64,000 bases of DNA from Streptomyces qaidamensis (GCF_001611795.1 NZ_CP015098.1:7998001-8062000); one strand, 5' to 3'. Positions 18,183 through 27,068 are shown, counted from the stretch's first letter. The notes: generated from the sequence alone by a model not told the origin. Program-made: numbers and translations.

Positions 18183-19202
18183 ATGACGGAGCGTGCCCCT
18201 CTGGGAGTCGCGGTCATCGGTACCGGAAGGATGGGCGCCGACCATGTGCGCCGCATCCACGAAGTCACCAGCGGAGCACGGGTGGCGGCCGTCGTGGACG
18301 TCGACGCGGAGCGCGCGAAGGCCGTCGCCGCGCGTGTCGACGGCTGCACCGCCCACACCGACCCGGCTGCCGCGATGGCGGCGGCCGGCGTGGACGCCGT
18401 CCTGATCGCCTCCCCGGGCCCGGCCCACGAGGCCACTCTCCTCGCCGCCTTCGAGCACGATCTGCCCGTCCTGTGCGAGAAGCCGCTCACCCCCGACGCG
18501 GCGTCCGCGCTGCGCGTCCTCGAAGCCGAACAGCGACTCGGCCACCGCCGGGTCCAGGTCGGCTTCATGCGCCGCTACGACCCCGAGTACGCGAAGCTGA
18601 AGGCCCTGCTGACGACGGGTCAGCTGGGCCGTCCGCTCATGCTGCACAACCGGCACCGCAACGTCGCCAGCCCGCCCTTCTTCACCAGCTCCATGCTGAT
18701 CAGCGACTCCGTCGCCCACGAGGCCGACGCGACCCGCTGGCTGCTGGACCACGAGATCACAGCCGTCACGGTGCTGCGCCCCACCCCCTCGGCCAGCGCC
18801 CCGGACGCCCTCCAGGACCCCCAGTTCGTCGTCTTCGAGACCGACGGCGGCGCCCTCAGCGACGTCGAGATCTTCGTCAACTGCGGCTTCGGCTACCAGG
18901 TCCAGGCCGAGGTGGTTTGCGAACGCGGCACCGCCCGCATCGGCGACGATCACGCCCTGGTCACCAACATGGCCGGCCGCTGGGGCGGCACCATCGCACA
19001 GGACTGGACCGAACGCTTCGAGACGGCCTACGACCAGGAGATCCAGACCTGGATCGACGCCACCCGCCGCGGCGAGGTCACCGGCCCGAGCGTGTGGGAC
19101 GGCTATGCCGCGGCGGCGGTGTGCGAAGCGGGCGTGCGGGCACTTCAGGACGGGGGCCGCGTAGAGGTGGCGTTGGTGGAGAAGCCCACCCTGTACCGGT
19201 GA
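18183..19202 (+). CDS. iolG: Gfo/Idh/MocA oxidoreductase, probable myo-inositol 2-dehydrogenase
   Basis: This 339-residue NAD(P)-dependent enzyme has the Rossmann motif VAVIGTGRMGADHVRRIH at 10-27 and the catalytic Lys motif CEKPLTPDAA at about 100. The substrate-site region has GFMRRYDPEYAKLKALL and DSVAHEADATRWLL with the His/Asp pair. IolG catalyses the first step, oxidation of myo-inositol to 2-keto-myo-inositol. A ribosome binding site AAAGGA is 7 bp upstream of the ATG. It is the last gene of the plus-strand arm and is followed by a strong hairpin at 19242-19270. The paralogue at 21076-22080 is an alternative candidate for the main dehydrogenase. Confidence 0.82.
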   Translation: MTERAPLGVAVIGTGRMGADHVRRIHEVTSGARVAAVVDVDAERAKAVAARVDGCTAHTDPAAAMAAAGVDAVLIASPGPAHEATLLAAFEHDLPVLCEKPLTPDAASALRVLEAEQRLGHRRVQVGFMRRYDPEYAKLKALLTTGQLGRPLMLHNRHRNVASPPFFTSSMLISDSVAHEADATRWLLDHEITAVTVLRPTPSASAPDALQDPQFVVFETDGGALSDVEIFVNCGFGYQVQAEVVCERGTARIGDDHALVTNMAGRWGGTIAQDWTERFETAYDQEIQTWIDATRRGEVTGPSVWDGYAAAAVCEAGVRALQDGGRVEVALVEKPTLYR

Positions 19203-19241
19203 GTCCCGCTTGATCAAGCCCTGTCTCACGCCTCTTACGAC

Positions 19242-19270
19242 TTCCGCCCCGACTCCCGGTCGGGGCGGAA
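19242..19270. terminator. Hairpin terminator between iolG and the small secreted gene
   Basis: A perfect 12-bp stem, TTCCGCCCCGAC with its complement, encloses a 5-base loop (TCCCG). It lies 40 bp past the iolG stop and 50 bp past the stop of the convergent gene, so it can serve both directions. No T-run follows, as is usual in Streptomyces. Confidence 0.75.
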
Positions 19271-19319
19271 AGTCCGCAAGCATCGTGGAGTGCACCGCGC
19301 CAGGCGAGGTTTTACTCCA

Positions 19320-19706
19320 TCACCAATTCTTGCAGGCAGTTCCGAGGATCTGCTGGTTGTCGACACGCTTGATCGACCCGCAGCTTCTGATTCCGACTCC
19401 CTTGGCGTATGTGGCATTGATCGTGAATTTGTGACTGCAGCTGCCCCCCGTGCTGCTGCCGCCGCAAATCATTGTGTGCGTCTTGGTCGGCGAGGTGGTG
19501 GCGAAATAGGTGAACTGATACTGGGCGGGGCCTTGGGGTTCCGGGATCCCGTGGATAGTGACGGAGTTGACGCGCGTACCGCTGCCGAAAATCACCATCT
19601 CCACGTTGCCGCCGGTGACCGTCTCATCGGCACTTGCCGGTGCGGATGCCATGGCCGTCATCGCCACTGCTGCGACCCCGGCGCCGATCAGTCTCCTGGC
19701 CTTCAC
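19320..19706 (-). CDS. Small secreted protein of unknown function
   Basis: This is a 128-residue protein with a clear Sec signal: MKARRLIGAGVAAVAMTAMA followed by SAPASADE, cleavage likely after ASA. The mature 100 residues are rich in Thr, Ser, Gly and Ile, with four cysteines (ICGG, SCSH, SCGS, ACKNW) that could form two disulfides. The predicted fold is mostly beta. The GTG start has AAGGAGG eight bases upstream. Its base composition is clearly lower in GC than the neighbours, hinting at recent arrival. I recognise no family. Confidence 0.75.
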   Translation of the reverse strand: MKARRLIGAGVAAVAMTAMASAPASADETVTGGNVEMVIFGSGTRVNSVTIHGIPEPQGPAQYQFTYFATTSPTKTHTMICGGSSTGGSCSHKFTINATYAKGVGIRSCGSIKRVDNQQILGTACKNW

Positions 19707-20056
19707 GTTGCTGCCTCCTTGTTCTCCCTGACGCCACTTCCTGTGGCGCGCTGGTCAGTTGGAGGGTACATGAAATGATCTTCTGGGCGGCTGGTCCTCG
19801 GAAGATTGCGGGTGCCTTTTCGAAGGGAGGTCCGCCGATTCGGATCATTCGCCCCGGAGGGTTTGATTAAATTTCTGGAGTGTCCGGGATATCCGTCACA
19901 CCCAGGATTCGGAGTGCGTATTCGGGTTTGACTCGGATTTGCCGGCTGAGTCGACTGCTGTACGGCCGGTCCGCGAGGCAGGCACCCACCGCCCGATCCA
20001 GGGCATCACCGTCACCTGCCCTCAACACACGCCCGATCGTCGCCGCCTACGCTCTC
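19707..20056. other. 350-bp AT-richer intergenic region
   Basis: No gene is supported here. It holds the leader of the small secreted gene, including a 7-bp stem GCGCCAC/GTGGCGT near 19731-19752. The 19760-19935 stretch is markedly richer in A and T than the surroundings and probably contains the promoter. On the other side it ends at the stop of the Gfo/Idh gene. Confidence 0.5.
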
Positions 20057-21079
20057 TCAGCCCGTGAGCACCGTACGCGGACGCGGCTCGAACCCCGCCT
20101 CCCGGTAGCACGCGTCGATCAGTTCCATCGTCGTCACCGCGTCGTCCGCGTCCAGCGGCAGCGGCGCGCCGTCGCGCACCCGGGCGGCGAACGCCTCCAG
20201 TTGGTACGCGTACGACGAGCGGATGCCGAGGTGCTCCGTGCGCTCGCCCTGCGCGGTGCGGATGACGATGCGGTCGTCCAGCGGGGGCAGGACGAAGTTC
20301 GGGGCCGTCGCCTCGCCCCGGGAACCGACGATCCGGATGCTCATGTCCAGCCCGTCGTACGCCATGTGGCAGCGGGCCGAGCCCGTCGCGCCGCCCGGGA
20401 ACTCCAGATCGGCGTCCAGCCACTCGTCGACCCCGGGCGCGCCCGCGCGCTCCCCGGCCCGGGCCGCGGTCGGGCGCGGTGCGCCGCCCGCCCAGGGGGC
20501 GAGCATCCGCAGCGCGTGCAGGCTGTAGCAGCCGAGGTCCATCAGGGCGCCGCCGGCCAGCGGCAGCGACCAGCGCGGGTCGGTGTCCGGCGGCGCGGCG
20601 ATGGCGACCATGGCCTCGACGTGCCGCAGTTCGCCGAGTTCGCCGGAGGCCAGCAGCTCGTGGAGGCGCCGGGTGACGGGGTGGAAGAGGTAGTGGAAGG
20701 CCTCCATGAAGACCGTGCCGGCCTTCTCGGTGGCCCGCCGCACTTCCGTCGCCTCCTCGGCGTTGCTCGCCGACGGCTTCTCCGACAGCACGTGCTTGCC
20801 CGCCGCGAGGGCGGCCAGGTTCCAGGGGCCGTGCAGGCCGTTGACGAGCGGGTTGTAGACGACGTCGATCTCGGGGTCGGCGATCAGTTCGGCGTACGAA
20901 GACGCCACCCGCTCCACCCCGTGCCCGGCGGCGAACGCCTCGGCTCGGGCGCGGTCGCGGGCGGCCACCGCGACGAGGCGGTGGCCGGTCGCCCGGGCCG
21001 GGTCGATCAGGGACCGCTCGGTGATCCGCGCAGCTCCCAGCACTCCTATGCGCAGTGGTTCCCGGCCCTTCTCGCTCAT
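20057..21079 (-). CDS. Gfo/Idh/MocA family oxidoreductase
   Basis: This 340-residue dehydrogenase has the nucleotide-binding motif IGVLGAARITERSLIDPA, DVVYNPLVNGLHG and the catalytic Lys region LSEKPSASNAEEA. FMEAFHYLFHPVTRRLHELL and GGALMDLGCYSLHALRML follow; these resemble the dimeric dihydrodiol dehydrogenase/1,5-anhydrofructose reductase branch more than IolG. The start at 21079 (MSEKGREPL) overlaps the stop of the preceding Gfo/Idh gene by four bases. It is the fourth and last gene of the 24065-to-20057 operon. The substrate is unknown; an oxidised sugar or cyclitol is inferred. Confidence 0.85.
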   Translation of the reverse strand: MSEKGREPLRIGVLGAARITERSLIDPARATGHRLVAVAARDRARAEAFAAGHGVERVASSYAELIADPEIDVVYNPLVNGLHGPWNLAALAAGKHVLSEKPSASNAEEATEVRRATEKAGTVFMEAFHYLFHPVTRRLHELLASGELGELRHVEAMVAIAAPPDTDPRWSLPLAGGALMDLGCYSLHALRMLAPWAGGAPRPTAARAGERAGAPGVDEWLDADLEFPGGATGSARCHMAYDGLDMSIRIVGSRGEATAPNFVLPPLDDRIVIRTAQGERTEHLGIRSSYAYQLEAFAARVRDGAPLPLDADDAVTTMELIDACYREAGFEPRPRTVLTG

Positions 21080-22080
21080 GCCTGCCGTACCTCCTCGATC
21101 GTCACGGGACGGTGCTCGTGCAGCGACAGGGTGCACGCGTCGGCGATCCAGCCCGCCTCCAGCGCGTCCTCGATGGTGCAGGGGGAGGGACGGCTGCCGG
21201 CCACGACCTCGGTGAACGCGGTCAGTTCGGCGCGGTAGGCCTCGGTGAAGCGGTCCATGAAGAAGTCGTGCGGGGTGCCCGCCGGGAAGGTCACCCCGGG
21301 CTCGACGGAGCGCAGCGGCAGCTTGTCCTCCAGGCCGACCGCGACGGAGTCCTGGAAGCCGTGGATCTCCATGCGGACATCGTAACCACGGGCGTTGTGG
21401 CGGGAGTTGGAGACGACCGCGATGGTGCCGTCGTCGAGGGTGAGGATCGCGCCGGTGGTGTCGGCGTCACCGGCCTCCTTGATGTACTCGGCGCCGCGAT
21501 TGCCGCCCACCGCGTACACCTCGGTCACCTCACGGCCGGTCACCCAGCGGATGATGTCGAAGTCGTGCACCGAGCAGTCGCGGAAGATGCCGCCGGACGC
21601 GGCGATGTACGCGGCCGGCGGGGGCGCCGGGTCCAGTGTGGTCGAGCGGACCGTGTGCAGCTTGCCGAGTTCACCGCTGCGCACGGCGGCGCGGGCATTG
21701 ACGAAACCGGTGTCGAAACGGCGGTTGTAGCCGATCTGGATCGGCACGTCCCGGCCGCGGACGGCCTTGAGCACCTCGACACCCTCGGCCATGGTCCTGG
21801 CGACGGGCTTCTCGCAGAAGACGGGGACGCCGGCCTCGACACCGGCCAGGATCAGCGCGGGGTGGGCGTCCGTCGCGGCCGCGACGACGATGCCGTCCAC
21901 ACCGGCGGCCAGCAGGGCCTCCGGCGAGTCCACGACATCGGCCCCGAACCGCTCGGCGGCGGCCTTGGCGGCATCGGCGAACGGGTCGGTCAGGACGAGG
22001 GAGTCGACGGCGTCGAGTCCAAAGAGGGTCTCGGCGTGGAAGGCGCCGATGCGGCCGAGGCCGAGGATTCCGATGCGCAT
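21076..22080 (-). CDS. Inositol 2-dehydrogenase-like Gfo/Idh oxidoreductase
   Basis: This 334-residue protein aligns with the IolG group better than any other in the window. It has MRIGILGLGRIGAFHAETL, FCEKPVARTMAEGVEVL, IQIGYNRRFDTGFVNARAAV, and GIFRDCSVHDFDIIRWVTG with the catalytic Asp/His pair, then EVYAVGGN. It probably oxidises myo-inositol, a stereoisomer such as scyllo- or chiro-inositol, or a derivative. It lies 45 bp after the SDR gene and overlaps the next Gfo/Idh gene. Two dehydrogenases in one operon suggest successive or alternative oxidations. Confidence 0.88.
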   Translation of the reverse strand: MRIGILGLGRIGAFHAETLFGLDAVDSLVLTDPFADAAKAAAERFGADVVDSPEALLAAGVDGIVVAAATDAHPALILAGVEAGVPVFCEKPVARTMAEGVEVLKAVRGRDVPIQIGYNRRFDTGFVNARAAVRSGELGKLHTVRSTTLDPAPPPAAYIAASGGIFRDCSVHDFDIIRWVTGREVTEVYAVGGNRGAEYIKEAGDADTTGAILTLDDGTIAVVSNSRHNARGYDVRMEIHGFQDSVAVGLEDKLPLRSVEPGVTFPAGTPHDFFMDRFTEAYRAELTAFTEVVAGSRPSPCTIEDALEAGWIADACTLSLHEHRPVTIEEVRQA

Positions 22081-22125
22081 GGGGTGTTGCTCCTAGAGAG
22101 GGGGAGGGATGGTCGGGGAGAGTTG

Positions 22126-22902
22126 TCAGTCCAGTCCGCCGAGGACGTTCTGGTCCCAGTCGATGACCGACCCGGTGACCACCCCGGACCGGTCCGACAG
22201 CAGGAAGACCACGAAGTCGGCGATCTCGTCCGGCTGCCCGAGCTTGCCCATGGGCAGCTTCGTGGCGGCCTCCTCGCGCCAGTCGTCCCCGGCGCCGTGG
22301 AAGGCCTTCTGCGTCGCGTCCTCGCCTTCCGTCGCCGTCCAGCCGATGTTGAGGCCGTTGATCCGGACCCGGTCCCAGCGGTGGGCGTGCGCGGCGTTGC
22401 GGGTCAGGCCGATCAGACCCGCCTTCGCGGCGACGTACGGCGCCAGGAACGGCTGTCCGCCGTGCGCCGACGAGGTGATGATGTTGACGATCGTGCCGGG
22501 CGCCTGACGCCCCACCATGTCGGCCACCACCGCCTGCATCGCGAAGAACGGGCCCTTGAGGTTGATCCCGATGTGCTGGTCGAACAGCTCGGGCGTGGTG
22601 TCGAGCAGCGTCCCGCGGGAGGTCAGTCCCGCCGAGTTCACGAGGCAGTCGACGCGGCCGTACTCCTGCACGACCTGCGCCACGGAGTCCTTGGCCTGCC
22701 CGGCGTCCGACAGATCGGCCCGCACGTACAGGGCCTTGCCGCCCGCGGCGGTCAGCTCCTCCACCAGGGCCTCGCCGGGCCCGGGGCGCCGCCCGGTGAC
22801 GGCCACGACCGCCCCCTCGCGCACCGCGGCCCGCGCGATGGCCGCGCCGACCCCCTGGCTTCCGCCGTTGACCAGGACGGCCTTGTCGTCGAGAAGTCCC
22901 AT
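22126..22902 (-). CDS. Short-chain dehydrogenase/reductase
   Basis: This classical 258-residue SDR has the cofactor motif LVNGGSQGVGAAIAR at residues 10-24, NSAG at about 90, the active-site Ser in NIITSSAHGG and Tyr/Lys in YVAAKAG. The C-terminal VTGSVIDWDQNVLGGLD is a variant of the usual cofactor-binding end. It starts 5 bp after the stop of the dioxygenase-like gene, so the two are coupled. The substrate is not recognisable; sugar, cyclitol or polyol oxidation fits the neighbours. Confidence 0.88.
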   Translation of the reverse strand: MGLLDDKAVLVNGGSQGVGAAIARAAVREGAVVAVTGRRPGPGEALVEELTAAGGKALYVRADLSDAGQAKDSVAQVVQEYGRVDCLVNSAGLTSRGTLLDTTPELFDQHIGINLKGPFFAMQAVVADMVGRQAPGTIVNIITSSAHGGQPFLAPYVAAKAGLIGLTRNAAHAHRWDRVRINGLNIGWTATEGEDATQKAFHGAGDDWREEAATKLPMGKLGQPDEIADFVVFLLSDRSGVVTGSVIDWDQNVLGGLD

Positions 22903-22907
22903 CGTGC

Positions 22908-24065
22908 TCAGCTCTCTCGCCGTTCGGCACCGGCCCGCAGCTCCGCCCGGAGCGCCTCCGGCGTCCACTCCTCGCGCAGTGCCCGTCGCATCACATCCGC
23001 CTGCGAGGGCGGGGCCAGGCCGTCGACCGGCGGGTCGCTGTCGAGGTTGGTGGGGAAGGGGTAGCCCTCGGCGCTCGCCGCGACCACCTGGTCCAGCCAC
23101 GCCTGGTCGGCACCCTCGGCCTTGCGCTTGAGGAGAACCGGGTACACCGCGCCCGCCACCGCCTCCCGGTCCACCGTCTCCATCGCACGGCCGAACGCGG
23201 ACGACACCTGGAGGAGGTTGGCCATGCGCCGGATGTCCGCCGAGCGGTTGGTGCCGGCCGCGTGGAACAGGGCCGGGTTGAAGAACACCGCGTCGCCCTT
23301 CGCGAGCGGCAGCTGCACCTGGTGCGCCTCGAAGTACGCCCGGAACTCCGGCAGGCGCCAGGCGAGGTAGCCCGGCTCGTACTTCTGCGAGTGCGGCAGG
23401 TACATCGTCGGCCCGGACTCCACCGGCATGTCGCAGTGCGCGACCGCGCCCTGCAGTGTCAGCGCGGGGGAGAGGCGGTGCACCTGCGCCGGATAGGCGG
23501 CGGCGACCTCGTTCGACAGGAAGCCCAGGTGGTAGTCGCGGTGCACGGTCTGGGCGGCGCCACCCGGGTTGACCACGTTGAGCTGGGAGGTGACCTGGTA
23601 GCCGGGACCCAGCCAGGCGGTGGCCACCAGGGCCAGGATCTCGTTCGCGTAGTAGTCGGCGAACGCCTCCGGGTCGTAGAGGGCCGCCTTCTCCAGCGCG
23701 TTCCACACCCGGTCGTTGGCGCCCGGCTGGGCGAAGTGGTCACCGGCGGCCGCGCCCGAGGCGCGCTGCTCGGCGATCAGCGCCTCGAACACGTCGGTGG
23801 CCCGGTCCACGACCCGGAGATCGGGAAAGGCGCCGCGGAAGACCACGATGCCGGGCCCGTCGGCGAGCGCCCGCACCAGCTCGGCCTGGACCACCCGGTC
23901 GCCTTCGAGCAGGCCGCAGTCGTAGACGAGCACGTTCCGCTCCACGGCGGAGGCGTGCGGATAGTCGGCGGGGTCGGTGGCCTGCTCGACCAGCGCGCGG
24001 AACGCGTCGAGATCGCAGTCCTGTTCGGACAGCCAGGCACGGTGGTGGACGGAAGTGAAGGACAT
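22908..24065 (-). CDS. Phytanoyl-CoA dioxygenase (PhyH)-like Fe(II)/2-oxoglutarate oxygenase
   Basis: This 385-residue cytoplasmic protein has the facial triad: HRDYH supplies HxD at about 170-175, and FFNPALFHAAGTNRSADIRR supplies the distal His and the 2-oxoglutarate Arg. GPTMYLPHSQKYEPGYLAW is a typical PhyH block. It leads an operon with an SDR and two Gfo/Idh dehydrogenases and is divergent from a LacI gene. An oxidative first step such as demethylation or hydroxylation of a modified inositol or sugar is inferred, not shown. The upstream region shares a 13-bp box with the inositol promoters. Confidence 0.85.
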   Translation of the reverse strand: MSFTSVHHRAWLSEQDCDLDAFRALVEQATDPADYPHASAVERNVLVYDCGLLEGDRVVQAELVRALADGPGIVVFRGAFPDLRVVDRATDVFEALIAEQRASGAAAGDHFAQPGANDRVWNALEKAALYDPEAFADYYANEILALVATAWLGPGYQVTSQLNVVNPGGAAQTVHRDYHLGFLSNEVAAAYPAQVHRLSPALTLQGAVAHCDMPVESGPTMYLPHSQKYEPGYLAWRLPEFRAYFEAHQVQLPLAKGDAVFFNPALFHAAGTNRSADIRRMANLLQVSSAFGRAMETVDREAVAGAVYPVLLKRKAEGADQAWLDQVVAASAEGYPFPTNLDSDPPVDGLAPPSQADVMRRALREEWTPEALRAELRAGAERRES

Positions 24066-24109
24066 CGTCGTCCCTTCGGGGTCACGGAGCGACGCAGCCC
24101 TGTCATTCT

Positions 24110-24122
24110 TGTCAGTACAAAC
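24110..24122 (-). promoter_or_regulatory. Third copy of the putative IolR box
   Basis: The minus strand reads GTTTGTACTGACA; the site upstream of the inositol importer reads GTTTGTACTTACA (14043-14055), a 12 of 13 match. It lies 45 bp upstream of the dioxygenase-like gene and 52 bp upstream of the divergent LacI gene. It could place this operon under the inositol regulator, or be bound by the adjacent LacI protein. Confidence 0.5.
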
Positions 24123-24173
24123 ACCTCGAACAACCAGCAGTGAGCCATCAAAAACCCCTCAAGGAGCCGGCGC

Positions 24174-25205
24174 ATGGGCCACCCGTTCCCGATCCGGGAG
24201 ATCGCACGTCAGGCGGGCCTGAGCGAGGCGACCGTCGACCGGGTGCTGAACGGCAGGGGCGGCGTGCGCGAGAGCACCGCACGGGAGGTCCGCCAGGCCA
24301 TCGCCGACCTCGACCGGCAGCGCACACAGGTGCGGCTCGTCGGCCGGACGTTCATGGTCGACATCGTGATGCAGGCGCCCGAGCGGTTCACCACGGCCAT
24401 CCGCGCCGCCCTGGAGGCAGAACTGCCGTCCCTGCGTCCGGCGGTGCTGCGCTCCCGCTTCCACTTCCGCGAGACCGGCCCGGCCGGGGAGCTGGTGCGG
24501 ACCCTGGACGGCATCGCCCGGCGCGGCTCGCAGGGCGTGATCCTCAAGGCCCCGGACGTCCCCGAGGTGACCGCCGCGGTCGGCCGGCTCGAAGCCGCCG
24601 GCGTCCCGGTCGTGACACTGGTGACCGACCTGCCCGCCAGTGCCCGCCGTGCCTACGTCGGCATAGACGACCGGGCGGCGGGAGCGACGGCCGCCTACCT
24701 GATGGGACAGTGGCTGGGGGAGCGCCCGGGCAACATTCTCACCAGCCTCAGCAGCGGCTTCTTCCGCAATGAGGAAGAGCGTGAGATGGGCTTCCGCAGT
24801 GCGATGCGCGCACGGCACCCCGAGCGCACGCTGGTCGAGATCGCCGAGGGCCAGGGCCTGGACGCCACCCAGTACGACCTCGTCCGGGCCGCACTGGAAC
24901 GCGACCCGGACATCCGCGCGGTGTACTCGATCGGCGGCGGCAACATCGCCACGCTGCGCGCCTTCGACGACCTCGGGCGCGACTGCGCGGTCTTCGTCGC
25001 GCACGACCTCGACCACGACAACACCCGGCTGCTGCGCGAGCACCGCCTGTCCGCCGTGCTCCACCACGACCTCCGCCAGGACGTCCGCGAGGCCTGCCAC
25101 ACCGTCATGCGCGCCCACGACGCGCTGCCGCCGGCGGGTCCGACCCTGCCGTCGGCGATCCAGGTGGTGACGCCGTACAACATGCCACCGCAGGCGGCCG
25201 TGTGA
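24174..25205 (+). CDS. LacI-family transcriptional regulator
   Basis: This 343-residue regulator has an N-terminal helix-turn-helix IREIARQAGLSEATVDRVLN with GRGGVRESTAREV. A Peripla_BP_4-type effector domain follows (IARRGSQGVILKAPDVPEV, GVPVVTLVTDLPASARRAYVGIDDRAAG, AVYSIGGGNIATLRAFDDLG). The effector domain resembles sugar-binding proteins of the CUT2 class. It is divergent from the PhyH-SDR-Gfo operon, which it probably represses in the absence of the cognate sugar or cyclitol. The upstream region does not show a clean LacI palindrome. Confidence 0.92.
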   Translation: MGHPFPIREIARQAGLSEATVDRVLNGRGGVRESTAREVRQAIADLDRQRTQVRLVGRTFMVDIVMQAPERFTTAIRAALEAELPSLRPAVLRSRFHFRETGPAGELVRTLDGIARRGSQGVILKAPDVPEVTAAVGRLEAAGVPVVTLVTDLPASARRAYVGIDDRAAGATAAYLMGQWLGERPGNILTSLSSGFFRNEEEREMGFRSAMRARHPERTLVEIAEGQGLDATQYDLVRAALERDPDIRAVYSIGGGNIATLRAFDDLGRDCAVFVAHDLDHDNTRLLREHRLSAVLHHDLRQDVREACHTVMRAHDALPPAGPTLPSAIQVVTPYNMPPQAAV

Positions 25206-25269
25206 TCCGGACGGCCCGACCGGGCGTGGGTCCGGAAGCGGCGCCCGCGCCGCGCCTACCGTCGGGCCC

Positions 25270-25881
25270 ATGTGGACATCACGCCCGGACGGCGGGCCGG
25301 ACCGGTTGCTGGCGCTCGCCGACGGCGTGTTCGCCATCGCCATCACCCTGCTCGTCCTGGATCTCTACGTGCCCCGGGACCTGGAGCCCGCCGAGTACCG
25401 GGAGGCCCTGCGCCGGGTGCTCCCCGACCTCGGGGCCTACGCGCTCAGCGTCGCGGTGCTCGGCAGCTACTGGCGCGACCACCGCAGGATCTTCCGCGGG
25501 GTGCGGGAGGTGGACGGGCAGGTGGTCGCCCTGTCCGTCGTCGGCTTCGGCGTCGCGGCCCTCGTGCCCTTCCCCACCCGGCTGCTCGCCGAGTACGGCG
25601 ACCAGTCCGTGACCGTCGCCGTCTACGCCGGGGCCGTCGCCGCGCTCGGCGCCTGCCACCTGGCGGTGGCCGCCGTCCTGGCCAGGCGCCCCTGGCTGCG
25701 CCACGGCACGCCCACCGACGCGACGACCCCGCTGTACCTCCTCGACAGCGCCACGATCGTGGTGGTCTTCCTCGTCACCGTCCCGCTGGTCTTCGTCACC
25801 GGCCCCGCCATCATGTGGCTGTGGCTCGTCCTCGTCCCGGTGAAGGTCTACCTGGGCCGGCGGCATCAGGCTCCGGGCTGA
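25270..25881 (+). CDS. TMEM175-like potassium channel family protein (DUF1211)
   Basis: This 203-residue membrane protein opens with RLLALADGVFAIAITLLVLDL, the FSDGVFAI-type signature of bacterial TMEM175 channels. Six hydrophobic helices follow, including LGAYALSVAVLGSYWRDHRR, which carries the conserved W/H segment. The family forms tetrameric K+-permeable pores in which helix 1 lines the conduction path. It follows the LacI gene by 64 bp and converges with the Gfo/Idh gene with a 10-bp gap. No functional link to the sugar genes is evident. Confidence 0.85.
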   Translation: MWTSRPDGGPDRLLALADGVFAIAITLLVLDLYVPRDLEPAEYREALRRVLPDLGAYALSVAVLGSYWRDHRRIFRGVREVDGQVVALSVVGFGVAALVPFPTRLLAEYGDQSVTVAVYAGAVAALGACHLAVAAVLARRPWLRHGTPTDATTPLYLLDSATIVVVFLVTVPLVFVTGPAIMWLWLVLVPVKVYLGRRHQAPG

Positions 25882-25891
25882 CGGGACCGCT

Positions 25892-27055
25892 TCACGCCCG
25901 TCCGGCCACCTCCGCCCAGCTCCCGCTCCGCGCGGACCGCGCCATCGCGTCCAGCGCGGCCGCGCTGTGCACGGCGTCCGTGAGCGTCGCTCCGTGCGCG
26001 CGGCCCTCGGCGACCGACGTCAGGAAGCGGTACGCCTCGATGACCTTCAGGTCGTCGTACCCCATCGCGTTCGCCGCGCCCGGCTGAAACGCGGCGAACT
26101 CTCCGTGGCCGGGGCCGACGTGGACCGTGGTGACGGACTGGTCCTGGTACGTCGTGCCGCGGCTGACGCCGAGCTCGTTCATGCGGCGGAAGTCCCAGAA
26201 CACCGCCCCCTTGGTGCCGTGCACCTCGAAGCCGTAGTTGTTCTGCTCGCCGACCGAGACCCGGCAGGCCTCCAGGACTCCGCGTGCCCCGGAAGCGAAG
26301 CGCAGCAGGCAGCTGACGTAGTCCTCGTTCTCCACCGGGCCGAGTTCACCTCCGGCGGCGCGGCTGTGGCCCGCCGTGGCGCCGGCCGGGCGGGCCCGCT
26401 CCGGGAGGAAGACCGCCGTGTCGGCGGCGAGGGACGTGATGTCGCCGAGCAGGAACCGGGCCAGGTCCACGCCGTGCGAGGCCAGGTCGCCCAGCACCCC
26501 GCTGCCGCCCCGCTCCCGCTCGTACCGCCAGGTCAGCGCGCCTTCGGGGTGGGCGGCGTAGTCGCTGAACAGCCGTACGCGGACGTGCGTGACGGTGCCG
26601 ATCTCCCCGGTGGCGATCAGCTCGCGGGCCGCCTCGACGGCGGGCGCGTTGCGGTAGTTGAAGCCGACGGTGCCCTGCACTCCCGCCGCGGCCACCGCGT
26701 CCGCCACCGCACGGGCGTCCTCGGCGGTCAGGCCCACCGGCTTCTCGATCCAGATGTGCTTGCCCGCCTCGGCCATGGCGACGCCGATCTCGCGGTGCAG
26801 GAAGTTCGGCGCGGTGATGCTGACCGCCTCGACCCGCGGGTCGGCGGCCACCTCGCGCCAGTCGCGGGTCGTGGAGGCGAATCCGAACTGCGCGGCGGCC
26901 CCCTCCGCCCGGCCCGGCACCTCCTCGGCGACCGTCACCAGCTCCGGGACGAGGGGCAGCTGCGGATAGTGGTGCCGTACACGCGCGTAGGCCTGGGTGT
27001 GCACCCGCCCCATCCAGCCGAATCCGACGACGGCGATGCCGAGCGTGTCCACCAT
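25892..27055 (-). CDS. Gfo/Idh/MocA family oxidoreductase
   Basis: This 387-residue dehydrogenase has IAVVGFGWMGRVHTQAYARV, ITAPNFLHREIG, the catalytic Lys motif WIEKPVGLTAEDA, GFNYRNAPAVEAAREL and GDLASHGVDLARFLLGD. A central region with ENEDYVSCLLRFASGARGVLEACR is typical of larger members acting on sugars or cyclitols. The start at 27055 (MVDTLG) has GAGGGGC upstream. It is divergent from a LacI gene with which it shares two operator-like palindromes, so it is probably regulated by that protein. Confidence 0.9.
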   Translation of the reverse strand: MVDTLGIAVVGFGWMGRVHTQAYARVRHHYPQLPLVPELVTVAEEVPGRAEGAAAQFGFASTTRDWREVAADPRVEAVSITAPNFLHREIGVAMAEAGKHIWIEKPVGLTAEDARAVADAVAAAGVQGTVGFNYRNAPAVEAARELIATGEIGTVTHVRVRLFSDYAAHPEGALTWRYERERGGSGVLGDLASHGVDLARFLLGDITSLAADTAVFLPERARPAGATAGHSRAAGGELGPVENEDYVSCLLRFASGARGVLEACRVSVGEQNNYGFEVHGTKGAVFWDFRRMNELGVSRGTTYQDQSVTTVHVGPGHGEFAAFQPGAANAMGYDDLKVIEAYRFLTSVAEGRAHGATLTDAVHSAAALDAMARSARSGSWAEVAGRA

Positions 27056-27068
27056 GAGAGCCCCTCTT

